Below, piece after piece: positions 13,796 through 28,487 of a stretch of 64,000 nt of DNA (position 1 is its first letter; each line of letters opens with the position of its first letter). The position numbers and the translations under genes were made by a program. The stretch is taken from assembly GCA_038380795.1 (NCBI GenBank), contig CM076264.1:14692001-14756000 (forward strand). The letters run 5' to 3'. The DNA comes from Pyrocephalus nanus (Eukaryota > Chordata > Aves > Passeriformes > Tyrannidae). The notes under the pieces are model-generated. The model saw only the letters and a list, made by a program, of their open reading frames with translations. It was not told the DNA's origin and searched no databases.

Positions 13796-14086
<291 letters not shown>

Positions 14087-15878
14087 TCACACTGGCCATA
14101 ATACAACGTTCAATTAAGAATTTATAACAGGTATATTGCTCAAGGCACCTAACAATTAGGAAACCACAACTCTTTCTGGCACTGCTTGGCTGGATACACG
14201 AATTGCTTTAATTAGTAAGTGCAATATTTTTATTATCTGTTTTAAAACAACACCCATAATATATCAATGTTAATGTGAGAAGTTCCCACAAGGGCAATGG
14301 TAACTTACTGGTAGCAGATGATTAAAACTGAAAGTAAACAACAAATAAACCAACCAAACACTCTGGCAGCAACCTGACAGCTATACATTTCCTTTCTGTT
14401 TCTTTGTTTGTTTGAAGCCTTCACAGCCGAGGAATACCTGTACAAAAGCCTCTAAGACCATTTTATGAAGTAACACAGCAAAGTGCACTCTCCTGTCCAT
14501 ATATGTGCTTATCACTGCAGTGGGTCCTTGAAATATTTCTAATATTTCTGTAATTTAACACATTACTTCGGACAGAGTTTTGGAGCCTTTTTGCTTTCTG
14601 CAAGTGCAGAAAACCCTTCTGTATGATTGTAAGTGCCAGAAAAGCAGCACTGGAGGTTTAGACCATCCCAAAGTTTTGCAGACTGACAAACCTTGCAAAC
14701 CCCGCTTCAATCATCTACGGCCTTCTTAAATGACAGGGCACTTCTGTTGTTGGCTCTTCTTAAGCCATAACTCTCCAACAGTAGCTTTAGGAAGTATTTT
14801 TCACTGGCACCTCTAAAAGACAGCGCTCTTCAAAAACAAGTCACATTTCATGATACCGTGAGTTTCCTCCCTCCCTTCTTCCCCCAGGAACTGGAAATGC
14901 CACCCTAGTGTAATCAGCATGCTTGGAGAAACATGCCAGATCCTGAAGGAGATGAAAGCTTTGGATCCCTCCCATGTCTCCGTAGGGCTAGGGAGAGTCT
15001 CTCCTTCCACGCAGCCTCTCTTCTCCAGGTAAACATGACCTCTTACATTTCTTACACATTATCCCTCTGAACGCTGCCAAACAACTACAAAAACAGCCCT
15101 AAAAGACACTGATGAGGAAATAACCGGGTAGTTCAAACTGCAAGTCACAGGCTACTTGTCCATCAGACATCGGGAAAGTGTACAGGTAGTCTTACTTCAA
15201 ACATAAGACAACAAACTTGCTTAAGAAATTTCAAGTATGCACTCTTGCCTTTTTCCAAATTTCTAACTTCCTCTAAAGAGTTATACAGAGGCCAAGTGAT
15301 TTATCCAGGGGGCACAGCTTGAATGTCACTCAAAATGAAGGACCGCAACTCTCCTGGCCTACAGCTTTACTGTAACATCAAATCTAAATGTCTTTTAAAA
15401 TGACAGTGTTCAGATGTTAATCAAAATGTTCCAAATAGTATTCCTGCTCTTGTCTGCTCGCTAGTCTGTTAGATTTACTAGTTTTAGTCCTTGTGCTATT
15501 TATACTTTCATTACATAACATCACACTACTTGATAATTGCTAGGTGATGGTATTAGCTCATCTGTTAGAGAGAAAGACTCACCAAATCTATGTTAAAATA
15601 AGTTCTGTGTGCTCGTGTCACAGTCATACCTGTGCATGCTGCATTAATCTACCCTAAGGAAAGATAACTTCTCCAGGATTTGCCGAGGCTGTGCTGGTAT
15701 TCAGCTCTGCCTTCGGATGTGTTTAGGCAAAGAACAGGACTTTCTCCCTCCAGCATGTTCCCTACTGCACGAAAAAAAAGAAGCCTCTCATTAAACAAAA
15801 TTCTTCAAAAAGTATCTGCTATCTAGAGAAAAATGTCAATAACTTGGGAAATTACCCTTGAAAATTCTTTCTTTTCCC

Positions 15879-15896
15879 TTTTTTTTTTTTTTTTTT
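15879..15896. repeat. Poly-T run (18 nt)
   Basis: Uninterrupted T18 on the plus strand. Confidence 0.9.
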
Positions 15897-16177
15897 CATT
15901 GTAAATGTCAGTATTTTGCTGAAGAAGGTAACATTTCAATTCTGACATAACACCAAAACATCTCAGGGGATTTGTAATTTTGATGCTGCATGTTCCCATT
16001 TCTTCATAAGACTAGCAAAATCTTTCCTAGTCTTTCCACCCTGAAAAAGGTCAGTGTATTTTTTTGATATCTAAAAAAAAAATAAAAATCAAAGGTAATT
16101 TTGTTAGAGAGTTCTTCCTGTAGAGAAATGGAGGTTTCCAGGGTATCACAGCAGTGTGCATGATTTTTTATTTTTAT

Positions 16178-16232
16178 ACATATACGCACACACATGCTTC
16201 TCTATATATACATACTGTATATATATATAATT
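16178..16232. repeat. Imperfect TA/CA microsatellite
   Basis: Alternating pyrimidine-purine DNA: ATACATATACGCACACACAT, then two TATATATA stretches. Confidence 0.8.
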
Positions 16233-18984
16233 ATGTATTATTTTTAGTTGAAAATAAATTGTCGTGTAGGATTTGCACAAGGTGGGAGAGCCTTTTTTTA
16301 GATACAAGCTACCCTATAAAATTGTACTTATACAGAATTATTAGGTAAAAAAAGCCAACAAAGACACATTGAGACACCAGTTGATCCATGACTATTATTA
16401 AATGCCTACCTACGACGTAATCTACAGCATATTTTATGCAGCGCTTCCCTAAAGTAAAGACCTGAATGCAACTGAAAGGCAAAGTTTGAATACAAAGCAT
16501 GCATTCAGCTACTCAGCCACATCATCACAGGTGGAAACTTAACACTCTGCAATGAAATTCAATTAACTCATTCTTGTAATCAGTTTAAAAGTGGAATAGC
16601 TTAAAACACAAACGAGGTATTGTCATTTAATAGGAGTATCCAATATGGAGCAGTTCTCAAATACTTCATTGAAAAGAAGCATTTATATTAGCTGTTAGTA
16701 CTTAAATCTCCTCTACCTTGTGCCAGCTCTAGCTACGATTATGTTCTAATGAACAATGTTTGGCTTGTTTTTAAACTCTCTCATGTTTTCTTTCACCCAT
16801 GCTATATCTGAGTATTTGCCAATTCAAAACGTTGTAATAGTACCTCATACAAGGGTAGAGTGGTGTTTGTACATACCTGCAAATAATAATAGCCTGAGCA
16901 CAAAAAACATGCTCAAATCACACGGCTAAACCTCAGGTTAGGTTGCTCTCTCCATGGAAGCTTTTATTTCTCAACAAGGCACACATGGATGGTTATACTT
17001 TTTCCTCCTAAATCTCTCTTGGTTCAGGCTGTCATCCCTTTCTTAGTGTCTCTGAGCACTGTGAACAAGACCTGCATCAAGATCTGAGTGGATCTGAGCC
17101 TTTATTTCAAGGCCAGACATCCAGTTTTTATGACACAGAATGACACTTTATTTATTCATCACTTTTATTCAACCAATTCTTTCATTAATCATTTTAGCTC
17201 TATAGTATGTACAGGCAGAAAAATTACTCTAAACCCCCCACATTGAAAGTGCTTTTCATGCATGCTCCAAGTTAAATATTTCCCTTTGCATTAATTTTCT
17301 ACAGCAACATGCCATGAATTTTTATCAAGTAATCCTAATGTAAACTGGCATTTGGGAAAAGTTACAGGCAAGTAACACTTAATAAGCAAAACCTCAGTGT
17401 TAAATTCAGTTGACTGTAGCAGAGATATCTCCATTAATTTAATTTTAGCTGTTTTTCTGGAGTTCAGTTTGATTTTTCCAGATGAAAAGTTTAGTTACAA
17501 TAATCAAAGTTACTGAAGTAACTGAGTCATTCTCTGTTTGGAAATATACAAGAGTTGATCCATATAAGGACAAATACCATAAAATAAAGATTAAAAACTT
17601 TACAATTGACTCCCTGGAGAGTAATTAGCCTACTACCAAATATCTATTTGAATGACATGCTAAATCTAATGGCATCTGTGGGCCATAGCAGGTTTGAATC
17701 TTAAAATTTAGATCAAGTGAAAACACTGTATTAACACATTTGCCCAAAACCAAATTAGAGCCTAAACCATATTGCTCTGATATTTAACACGGGTTTTTTA
17801 AACTTTCACACAATGGACTTTTCTTGACCCAGAACATTCCTTGTGGGTGGGAAGCTACTTTCAACATAAACTCCTAATTGAAAGCACTAGAAATATAAAA
17901 TAGCGCCACAGAGCTGGCTACTCATCCTCACTTTCTGAAGACAGTGGCTTCCATAGGTTGATTAGGTAATATTACTTTAATGCCTCTCTCATTATTTCCA
18001 ATACAAAGCAAAAAACAAGCAAACACACATTCCACCCCCCCATACACACACAAACTGCAGGATTCAAACAAAGGAGATCTAACACAGCATACATATTTTA
18101 TCACAATGCTTTTACAGCCAAGGGCAGCATGGACCAGTTTAACAATGCCAAATGTATCTTCTAAATGATTTGTAAAATTTTTGCTTAGATGGCTCCACTA
18201 ACATTTGTCACGTTGTGGGGTATGTGATTAGGAATAAGCCTGATTTATGATCCTCAACAGTGCAAATGCTGGCAGTCAAATGCTGACCTTGACTAGCCAT
18301 TGCCATCAAGCCCACTTATGTGTCTGAGAGTTGGCTTTAGTAATAGTTATATGGAGAATTAATTAGAAATAACAGATTTTGTAAAGAAGAGTCAATAAAC
18401 CCACAGATAATCCAGCATTTTAAAAGCTGATTATATAGGTTATTACGCTTTTCAAACCAGATGTCAGACAGGAGCACAGTTTAAACAAATGATGCCTCTC
18501 TGATGATAAAACAAAGCACTCCAAAGAAGCATAAAGCCACAATATGAATTCTAAATTTGTTCCATGCACTTTTATTATTATGAGATCTAGATGAGTCCCT
18601 TTTAATTCCACGTCATTGACTTTCCTTTTTCATATTGAAATTCTCTGGCAGTAAAACAAACAGAAGGAACCTGGGCACACCTCGATAAATAAAGTTATGC
18701 AAAAACAAAGGAAAAAAGAAGTTGAGATCATAGAATCATATTTTTACCATAGGGAAAAAACTCCCCAACCTGTAAGAGGAAGAATAGTTAGGATAATCAA
18801 GATGTAAAGACTGCCTGCAGCTTACTTCTACCTGCTCACCTCATTTCTGAAGGGGCATAACCTCCAGCAAGAGTCATCTTCTTCTACTGGGGACTTGCAC
18901 TCAAAAATATGATAGTTAACTTTGCACACACAAATCCCAAAATTAACCTCCCTGTGGCCCAAAACAAGACCTGTGTATTTCAAA

Positions 18985-19235
18985 TGGTATTTCACAACCA
19001 CGATATGGTTGGTCTGGCTGAGCACGGGGACCAGAGCTTGGGCCCACCTCTCCCACGCAAGGAGGGTTGGACGGTCAGGAGGTGGCCAAGAGTTGACCAA
19101 GAGCCACCCAGGAGCTGCAGAGCCAGTTGTGCTGCTGCAGGAGCACACTCACATGGCCTAGCCTTCACCAACCTCCACGCAGCAGGCCAGTCAATTATGC
19201 CCAAGGAGACAAGAAACTCCCACAATGAACGACAA
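18985..19235. other. GC-richer islet with long overlapping ORFs, unidentified
   Basis: A GC-rich segment inside AT-rich intron. A plus ORF of 173 codons (18909-19430) overlaps minus ORFs of 106 and 119 codons (18828-19148, 18992-19351). The plus translation has no recognisable domain, signal peptide or repeat. Openness on both strands suggests composition rather than coding. A transposon or LTR fragment, or a conserved element, are alternatives. Confidence 0.3.
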
Positions 19236-19839
19236 TACAGCTCCTTGCCACCTGGCACTAAAATCAAGACACTGATTTTGACGGTAATGATACCCTGGAA
19301 ATATACTCTCATCCCCCTCCAAATAGTTCCCGAATTCTTTCTTGTTTCCACAGATAATCTTATGTCCTTAAGTGCTTCCTTTTGCCTGGTCAGTTCTTTT
19401 AGAAGCTCTGAAGTACCTTTCTTTCTTTAACTCATCATTAACTCAGTCATCAGAGCAGACAGTACAACCATCTCCTCTTCACACTACCTCTGTTACTTTT
19501 GTGCACATTCTCATAGAAACAATAATTTCATTGCCCAAGATAACTCTAATAGTAATTTGGAAAATGTTATACTGGGCAAAAGATGTCCAATAGATTATTT
19601 GACCACAATGCAATGATATTATTCACAGCCTCCACCAGTGCCTTGCATCATCTCCCAGATTTTGCTCCATGCTGCTCATATTCATTGTCAGTACTAATGT
19701 TTGACCAGTATCAGTTTCTGCTTGTGTAACACAAATTTTTAAAAAGCTTCACTGCAGGAAGACATCCTGGCTCTCTCTTATAAGTACTTGAATAAAGCAG
19801 ATTAGCAGACTGGAAAATGGTATTTCTTAAATGTCAGAG

Positions 19840-19847
19840 TATATAAA
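19840..19847 (+). promoter_or_regulatory. TATA-like box ahead of a short GC-richer block
   Basis: TATATAAA is followed within about 60 bp by a GC-richer stretch to about 20045 that contains a perfect E-box (CACGTG, 19936-19941) and a 60-codon plus-strand frame (19886-20068). No transcript evidence is possible here, and an AT-rich intron yields TATA matches by chance. Confidence 0.2.
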
Positions 19848-20049
19848 CCAATCTTCTTGTCAGCAGACCAAGAAAGCAGAGAGAAGTGAAAAGGTGCAGA
19901 GATGAAACAACCAGATTTTTGGAGGAGAAGGCAGTCACGTGGGACCTCCTGAACGCTGAGTTAAGGAAGAACTGCTGGAACCAAATCACCCCTGAGCCTC
20001 ACCAGCAACACTCCCGTGTGCAGGAGGAGCAACATTTACCCTCTGAAGT

Positions 20050-23000
20050 CTGGCAAACTGCTAAATAAGCTAGCTGCAAATAATGCTGTCTGAGTTTCTC
20101 AGGGCATTATCCCGGTCCCACAGAGATGAAGACAGAGGTTATAAAAGCAATGTAGAAATTATGTTTCCTTGGATAAAACAAGAGGACTTTTATGGCCACT
20201 ACCAACCCTTATACCCACAACCTTAAAAAAAGCCTAAAATTATTGTTTTTAAGACTCAACATTAAAACAAACAAACAGTTTAAGACTCAAATCTTGAATA
20301 GGGTTTAAATATTTTAGGAAAGCTAACTATGAACTTTAGTGCATATTATGTATGATAGTTGCCAAGCATAACATTTGAATCAGTGCACGCTTGCTCTGAC
20401 ATCTGGAGTACTGCATCAGTCCATAAGTAATGTAAGGGGTTAGGGAAAGAATTAGTTATTCCTTTAATGTCCTCTCTCCAACAGAATAACAAAGATAATG
20501 GAAATATGAATTGAAAATTTCCAGTGTAAAATATTCAGGAAATTCAATTAAGGACACAAAAATTTACCTAGAAAATAGTATCTTCTTGTGTTATAAATCA
20601 ATTATTTTTGAAATGTTCCAAACTTCGTGATCCTGAAGCTCATAATTAGATAACCATTTGCTCATCTTTGTTTTGTTTCAGCTAATGATGAACCACTCCT
20701 GCATTTCACTATTACCCACTGTAATTTTATAAAATGGACCACTGTCTCACCAAGATAAACTTATTTTGCCACTTACAAATTTGAGGATATATTTTAAAGA
20801 AATTTTAAAAAAACACAACCAAACAAATAACCAACCCAACAACAACAAAGACAAAATTCAGTAGCTGTGATACTACATTTAATCTTAGGAAATTCTTAGG
20901 ATGATGGAACATGTATGAATCAGAGAGGAAAGTGCATTTAGTTAAGAAAAAGCAAACTGAGAACTTGGATGGTTTCTTTCCTCAGCAATTCCAGCTTTCA
21001 CATTAAGTTACTTTATTTAGCGATGCCTAAGGGTCATACACCACCTTTCATACCTGGATCTTAATTATGATAACAAGCAAACCCTGATGTGCACTAATAA
21101 AAAAGGCTCCAACCTTTCCCTCAAGCCCCAGCAAATCTAAAAAGATGCACTTAGTATTTTAAAAAAAGCATTTAAATTCCAATGTTTATTCAGCAAATAG
21201 AAGCTGATGGGTTCTGTGCTGTAGTCACCAATGAACAGGTTCCTGTATTTAGTTTAACCTTAAGGCATATGTTGATTTTACAAAATGAAGCAAGTGTGCT
21301 ATGCTCCTTCAGTTCCCATTTGCCTTAGTGGATGCTGACAGGGCCCAGCATTTTCCTCCATACAGCTGTAAACCTTGACTTTTCCTTGACCTTCTCTCCT
21401 GAAATCTTTTGGTAGCAACTATAGCTGGCTATCCAAATTTTACCTCCAAATAATCTGTTGACTACAGAAAAATATAAGCTTAAGCATAAACAAAAGTGTG
21501 TTGTGGTGGACTGAAACTGAAGAGAACTTATCTCCCAGGGAAATAAACCTAATTTTTACCCACTGACTTAGTGAACAGAGAAGTATAACATCCTCCTACT
21601 ATTCCTCTGCAATGTTCTTTTCTCTTCTAACTACTGTCACAAGGTACCAAGCACCAGCTGCCCCAGGGAAATAAAATTTACTTGCTCTGCAGGTTTTTTA
21701 GAACATAAATATAGTTATCTATTGAAATTGAATGGTTAACCTAGATGGGGAGTTTCCTATCAGGAATAAGCCTTCAGCTTTGGAAGCCAGAGAACACCAG
21801 TGAGCCTCACAGTGCATTTGCTCTAACTTTTCATATTTGGTCCACTTATAGAATTAGTGCAGTTTAAATGCACGCAATGTTGGTGTTTGTGGTGCTGATT
21901 ATAAATTGCTATGTATAGCAAGATAAGGCAGGAACAGTTTATCTGGAAAATTATCTAGTTAATTATTGAAAGTCTACTTGAGAGGGGGGAGGGAGTATAT
22001 TTAACTCTTTCTTTTCCTGCACCTGCCCACCTGCCATAAATAAAAGGAGACAAATAGCTTTGAAAAATTCAGTTTTTCATAGCACTATCTCATTTTTCAC
22101 CATTGGTCAATATGTGAACCAATATGCATCTTGGTTACTCTCTTAGGAGAGCACAGTAGCATTTACCTGGTGAGGCTCTGCTGCCTTATCAGTCAGCAAT
22201 ATTTTGAGCTGCATAAAATGCAAGTGAGGTTCACCTGCTGAATGGGGGCACCAGTGGGAAATCATTACCACAAGGAGATACAGGCAAGACAAGACTGTGT
22301 GACTATATTGCTCCGCTACTGAAGACTTGTAAGACAAAGAAAAACTGAACAAGCAACCAAGAAGAAAAATATACATAGAAGACTTAGAAGCAGGGAGATG
22401 CTAATAAGTAATAAGAGCATTTCCCAAAAAAGCCTCCTCATTTCAAAGGAAAGCTCACTACTTTTTTTTCAACTTCTCCCCTCAGAGTCTAAACAAGCAA
22501 CTCCTAAAAGTACCTGCCTTTGCTTGAAGGTTTATTTTATGAAACCCTTATTACAGCAACCTGAAATGACATCGATGACCAAAGTATGGACCAGTAATGA
22601 CCTTAAGAAATGTCATTCTGTTGCAGAGACAAATCTACCTGGTACACTGGGCAAGGGCTTGGCCCCAAAAGTCCTAAAAGAATACCTATATTAAAGATAT
22701 TAGTTTATAACAGAAGCAGTTTGGTCCAGTTGGACATACTTTACTATTACAAAATGTTTGTTTTAACTTCTGAGTGCATGATCTGCTTCCAGAGAGAGTC
22801 ATCACACCATTACTGCCCTAACCACACAATATAAAAAGTTTACAAGAGTTCCATAATCAAATAATTAAAAAAAAAAATTAAATTATTTCATATTAGCAAA
22901 AAAAGTAAACTGAACTGCCATCCATGGTCTACTGGGGATTAAAATACCACAACAGAAAAACCTCCAGAGCAACCATGAAACCATAGGGAAAAAACGCACC

Positions 23001-24360
23001 AAGGCACAAAAAAAAGGTTACCATGGGAACAAAGGCTATTTTCCAACTTGTCACATAATAGTCCCAGTATGGCAGACCTTTACTCATAAGAGCAATCCCA
23101 CAGGTTTAGAAAGGCAACATGTATAATTATTACTTGAGCTGAAAGAATCTAATGGGAGGATGGAATGGGGGGTTTGGCCTTTCAACTCCCTTACGCCCCC
23201 CATCCAACAAGAGAAAATTAGTATGGATATTGAAAGCGTGTTAGCATTACTGTACCAGCGTCTGCTACATTACAATACCACATCAGAACCAAAAATAGAA
23301 GTAGGAAAGTCTGCACACTAATCTAAACTTTATAAGCAGGATGCAGGGAAAAAGGAAAGGTAACAGACATCTCACAGTATTATTTAGTACGAGCTACCAA
23401 CACAGAACTGAGTAGTAAGACTTGAGCCCATAAGCTTTTCAGGGAAATTCCTGGTATGAACAGACTTAAGTATCTTGCTACATGCAGGGAGTTTTGTCTA
23501 TATTTGTAAAAGGAAGGTTGGAAAAAGAAATAATCTGCCGAAGATGATCTCACTAATCAAAAAGTAATAATCCTTAATAAGGTTAGGCACAGAGCTTACA
23601 TTTTTTACTGCAAGTTTCCAGCTTGGCACTTGTTTCAGATGATACAATAAGAGACAAACCCCAATTTTACCGCCATCTCTGATTAACAGATATTTTAAAA
23701 GAGAAATAGTCACATTATTTTGAAACATCTTCTGTCACTTCTAAACCCACTATTTGAAATAGCAAAAGCTTCATTTTTGCTAACATGTTTCCATTTTTAA
23801 GAAATTCAACCTGTTCACAGCATTTTAATGCATACAACTATCACTTGATACAAGAAGTAAGACGACTCCTGCAGTTCTAGGTACACAGACACTGAGACAG
23901 TTTGAAAATTTGTCTTTTCCACATTCCTGGTCCCAAAGATCAAACCAAATATCCTCCTAAAACTACAAGGCCAGAGTAATTTCCACTTCTATCTCCTTTA
24001 CCCTTCCCCTCTTGTTCCCTTAATGGCCTTTTGCTACTTTTGGACAATGTAACTAAGAAACACTCATGATGTTTGAGGAACCTGCAACACCTGTATTAAG
24101 TAGGCAAATCGATGTGGGATTCATATCCATTAGCTGCTGGGATAAGGAAAAAAAGAAAAGAAGGAGAAGTGGGACAGGAATGGGTATTGTGGCAGATCTT
24201 CACGTGGACTACCTCTGCGAGGGGTGAAGCAGGCCCTCATGCAGCAATCCTTCATTTTTCTGACTGTGGCTTTTTTGCTTGGCAAATTACACCTCCCATG
24301 GCCTCTGCCTGTGCCTACTGTAAACATAATCTAGCCTTCAGGCACACATGTGACTCTTGG
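20050..24360. other. Intronic DNA with no recognised gene
   Basis: AT-rich single-copy sequence with an A/C-rich patch at 20807-20849. ORFs reach at most 98 codons (22398-22694 plus) and show no recognisable motif. Confidence 0.5.
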
Positions 24361-24369
24361 AATGGTCCT

Positions 24370-24436
24370 GTGCAGGGCTAAAGGTTGGACTCAATGATCC
24401 CTGTGGGTCCCTTCCAACTCAGCGTATTCTGTGATT
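24370..24436 (+). mobile_element. CR1 LINE 3' tail
   Basis: AAGGTTGGACTCAATGATCC, then GTGGGTCCCTTCCAACTC, then ATTCTGTGATTCC: a classic CR1 3' end with about 1.5 octamer units. It is 5' truncated to about 70 bp. Confidence 0.88.
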
Positions 24437-24439
24437 CCC

Positions 24440-26520
24440 TTCCCAGTCTCTCTGGCTCTCAGCACGCTTACCAACAGGATTGCAATTGGATTTCCTCCAA
24501 TAATAAAGATCTCAATCCAACCCGTGAATTTTGTCACAGGTGAAATAGCCTTCTTGGGCTTTGCATCTGATTTTAAAATTTAAAATGGGACATCTCTCCC
24601 ATTTGTGTCACCTTCACCACATAAAGCGTCAATTTGCAGAGATCCTCATTCTTCTATTTACAATAAAGTACAGTCAGTCCTGTTGGTGCTGATATTGCTG
24701 ATTACCACATTAATTTGTACACTTCAAGTTCCCCTGTTTTCCCCTGCCTCTAGTTTATGTGAAGGGTCAGGCAGTATAGGTCAAAAGAGGGGTACATTAA
24801 TGAGTATCCAACAGCCCCATTTCCCATTCTGTTCTTGTAGATGGAGTGCAGATATTCTTTCCATCCTTCTTCCAACTTAGAAAGTCAGGTAGGCTGAACA
24901 ATAAGCAGGGTGGAGAGAAGAGAGATGCAAGCCACTCATCTTTGTGGTGCCTTCCTCTCTTCACTTTCTTGCCAAAGAGTTTATCTTGAAATGGACACAC
25001 AGAAAAAAGATGCTTTAAACTAATCATCTCCAGTTAGAAAGATGCTGCATACTTGTATCCACAAGAGCAATCAGGAAGACAGTATTGCCAGAGCATCTGA
25101 TCTCACACTCCAGCACACACATAACCTGCAAATGCACCAACAGCATTTATGCATTATAGCCCTAAGAGTGATTCACAATTTTTAATTTCACATAACCCTT
25201 GGATTTGGGTACAATTACACCTATTTTAAACATCTAGAGACCATGACAGAGGAATGGTTTAGGTCATAAACCGAAACATCAGATCCAAAATGCAGTTGTT
25301 CAGAGTTCACTATGAAAGTAGAGAATTGCACATGGGAGAAACAGTTTTAGAAACTAGATGTACAGTTAACATTCAAGAATCCCTTTTAAAATCCACAGTA
25401 ATTACATAAGAGGAAAACTCTGTTCCTGTTAACTAAATAAAAACTCTATTGAAAGCCTGTAGAAGTAGAAGGTAAAGTCAACTGCATGTGTTTTTAAAAT
25501 ATTCTAAACCCCAAGTCCTTTCAACTCCTCTTTGCCTATTTTCACAGCAAGTGTAACTGCTGACATGTAATACAGCTATACTGTAATAAATAACTATAAA
25601 TTTTAACTTTTAAATCAATTAAAATACTCCTCCATTATGTGTCAGAGTGACAAGTAATAGCCTGCTGAGTGCCATGGAAAATTTTGGTCAAATAGCAGAC
25701 GAGAGGGCTGCAATCACTGCCTGATACCTAGAGCAAAGGCTTTTGGTAATTCTCCCACAAGCAATCACAATTGCTGACAAAGTTCAAATTTGTCTTGACA
25801 GGATTGTCAAGGCAAACTAGAAACGTTCACAATTGCAAGTCAAAGAATTCATTTTTATTCAGCTGAAATTCACTCTACTGCTCACATACTAATGATACAC
25901 AGTACTGTACCTACCACTCTCTCCGGCTGAAATAGCTGAAATCCATGTAGCAAAGACTAAAGGAAAATGGGAACACCAAGCAAAATACTAACCAGGAAAG
26001 TTATGTTCTACAACTAACACAGCCCCAGTTCATCTCCCAAATCCTCTGCTACATACTGTAAAAATTCTCTTGCAATATATAGCAGGCCTTGATTTTGGAA
26101 GGTAGCTTGAATTTAACTTCAGTGGAAATAAGAGCTGGTACAATAATTAAAAACACCACCATTCCTCCCATTTCAGGAAAAGGATGTTTAACTGTTTATG
26201 CACAAAAGCACATTACTGTAGAGGCAAACTGGCAGTTAAATGTGCATACTCATGTGCTTATGCATAAATTTACACAATTTATATAGAAATCAAGGTGTAT
26301 AGCAGAGTGAGCAAACATTATTACTTGCTAAACCATCACCCCCAGAACTCATTTATGCAGCCTGAGGCACAGACTTTCAATCTCATTTAGCAAGAACTGC
26401 AATATTTACATTTATTGTTGTACCACAAATATTACTCACTGACACAACAGGTCCCACACGGAGAGCAATTAAAGCCAAAGAGAAAGAACCTGGTGACACA
26501 CATTCTTTGCTTCATTAGCC
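24440..26520. other. Intronic DNA with no recognised feature
   Basis: AT-rich sequence. The longest frame is 91 codons (24605-24880 plus), with no recognisable domain. No repeat was recognised. Confidence 0.5.
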
Positions 26521-26524
26521 AATT

Positions 26525-26655
26525 TCATAGAATCACTGAATGGACTGGGTTGGAAAGGACTTTAAAGATCATCTAGTGCCAACCCCTCTGGCATGGGCAA
26601 GGACACCTTCCACTTGACCAGGATGCTCAAAGACCCATTCAACCTGGCTTTGAAT
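26525..26655 (-). mobile_element. CR1 LINE 3' fragment, antisense
   Basis: TCATAGAATCACTGAATGG, GGGTTGGAAAGGACTTTAAA, GATCATCTAGTGCCAACCCC, GGCATGGGCAAGGACACC, then AACCTGGCTTTGAA: the reverse complement of a CR1 3' tail, well preserved. Confidence 0.9.
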
Positions 26656-28487
26656 TTCTGCCTATCCTAAAACAATCTGCTTCTTTTTCCCTCTTGTAGC
26701 CATCAGAATTAATTCTGCTAAAAACAGGTGAGCAATATGCAGAATAAGCACATGGGGGAGAAAAAAGATGACTCAACGAAGAGTAAGCTTTGAGCACCCA
26801 TAGTTTCAAATGCTGCAGCAATTACAGTCTAACTTTATTTTATTACATGGTTGGAGGATCCAAGAAGTCCCCATCATTCCCTCTTGCACACCTCAGGCTT
26901 CAGACCACTTCACTTCATGCAACTCCTGGCATGGAAACCCATCACTATCACAAAGCAGTAAGAGACCTACAACTTCTTACTTCCGTATTTGCTTTCTGTA
27001 TTGCCAAATAATATACACAAAATAAAGCAAGTGCTGAGCTTCAAAGTATACGAAGAAACTGATTTTGCAATTTTTAAAAATTATTAAGTTGTAATTCAAG
27101 AACAGGAATAATGAAACCTTGTTTCCTTAGTGTTTCTCCTTCCCGCTTGCAACGTTTAATAGGAGAAAAATGCTAACTAGCCCCTTTCCTTTAGTGGGGG
27201 CACTAATTGGGTGCCTTTCCTCCTTCCAGTCACTTCTTTTAATGGAACTGGTAAAAGATAACAGCTAAAATTGAATAGCTGTAATAGCTACCCACTGTCA
27301 AATTTAGTTGGAATTGGCTGACATTCAAAACTTATTAGGCGGGAACACACAGACAGCTCAGTTACATAAAAACCTCCTTTAGGCTCTGTCTGGGGTTCTG
27401 CTGGACTTGCTACCAGCAAGCAGTAACTGTTTGCAGCATGTTATCAGTTACAGATACTCACCAGAGTCACCTATTTTTGTTTGTTTTCCTCAAGTAAAGT
27501 GTTCTAGTTTTGCACAAACCTACAGATGCCTAGTTACTGAATTTCCAAAAGCTTGCCTGCAGTGGATATTATCACTGTCTTCTGTGTGGTTTTGCACTCC
27601 AAATGTGGACTTTCCCTTGAACACATCCTAGCAATATTTCCTGAACTGGCCTCAGAACCATTCTGATTTTAATGAGCCCATAGAAAGCGGCTTCAGGCAA
27701 CACACTGTCCACCCTCCTCTTCGCAAATCTGTGCTCCTGTATCTACAGAAACAGTGTTTCTAAGCTATTTGAAAACACTTGTAAGAACTTGACACCTAAA
27801 ATCTTTTCCAGGCTTTTTACACCAGCAAGGACTCAAAGACAGTCCAAGAGGAACTCGCTAATGCTTGGAAGAAACAAGGCTGTTATCCAAATTTCACAGT
27901 CACACAGAGGAATGTTAATAAAAGTAAATGCATACCAAGCACTTGTTTGAAGTTCAACGCTTCTTTCATTCCAGAAACACTGCTTTAATCTCGCAAATGC
28001 TGCTCTGCCTTTTGTTATCCCCTTTCGTGACTGTGTTGTCAAGCAGCACTCAGGAAAACGTGCTGCAGGAGTTGCAGAAATCAACTACCAATTTCAAGCC
28101 TATACCACCAACATGAGTGGTGTCTTCTAGCAGAGCGAGGCTGAGGCAGGACCTCAAGTTTTCAACACAATAATTCTCAGGTCAAGCTGTTTGGCAGGAT
28201 AATCTGGAGAGTCAGTCCCTCCTGCTCTCCAACATTTGGGAACCAACTGTAGTCGCTGGCATGGAGCAGGCTGCAGGTTATCAGCTGTGCAACACTGGAT
28301 TTGATGCAAAACCACTTGAAGTTGAAAATCCCAAGAACTCTGTGACACAGAAGGCAGTTTCACCTATCACAGTCACCAAACATGCCAAGAAGCAGCCCTG
28401 CCTATAAGACACCAAGTCGGATCAGGGCAGGGACAAAGCCTTGTGCCTTTCTGGTAGAGGAAAGCTGCGATGTTCTGCTCTGATTGA

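Noticed and set aside
17680..17705. GGTTTGAATC as a possible tRNA T-loop
   Set aside because: No matching acceptor, D or anticodon stems around it; a chance match.
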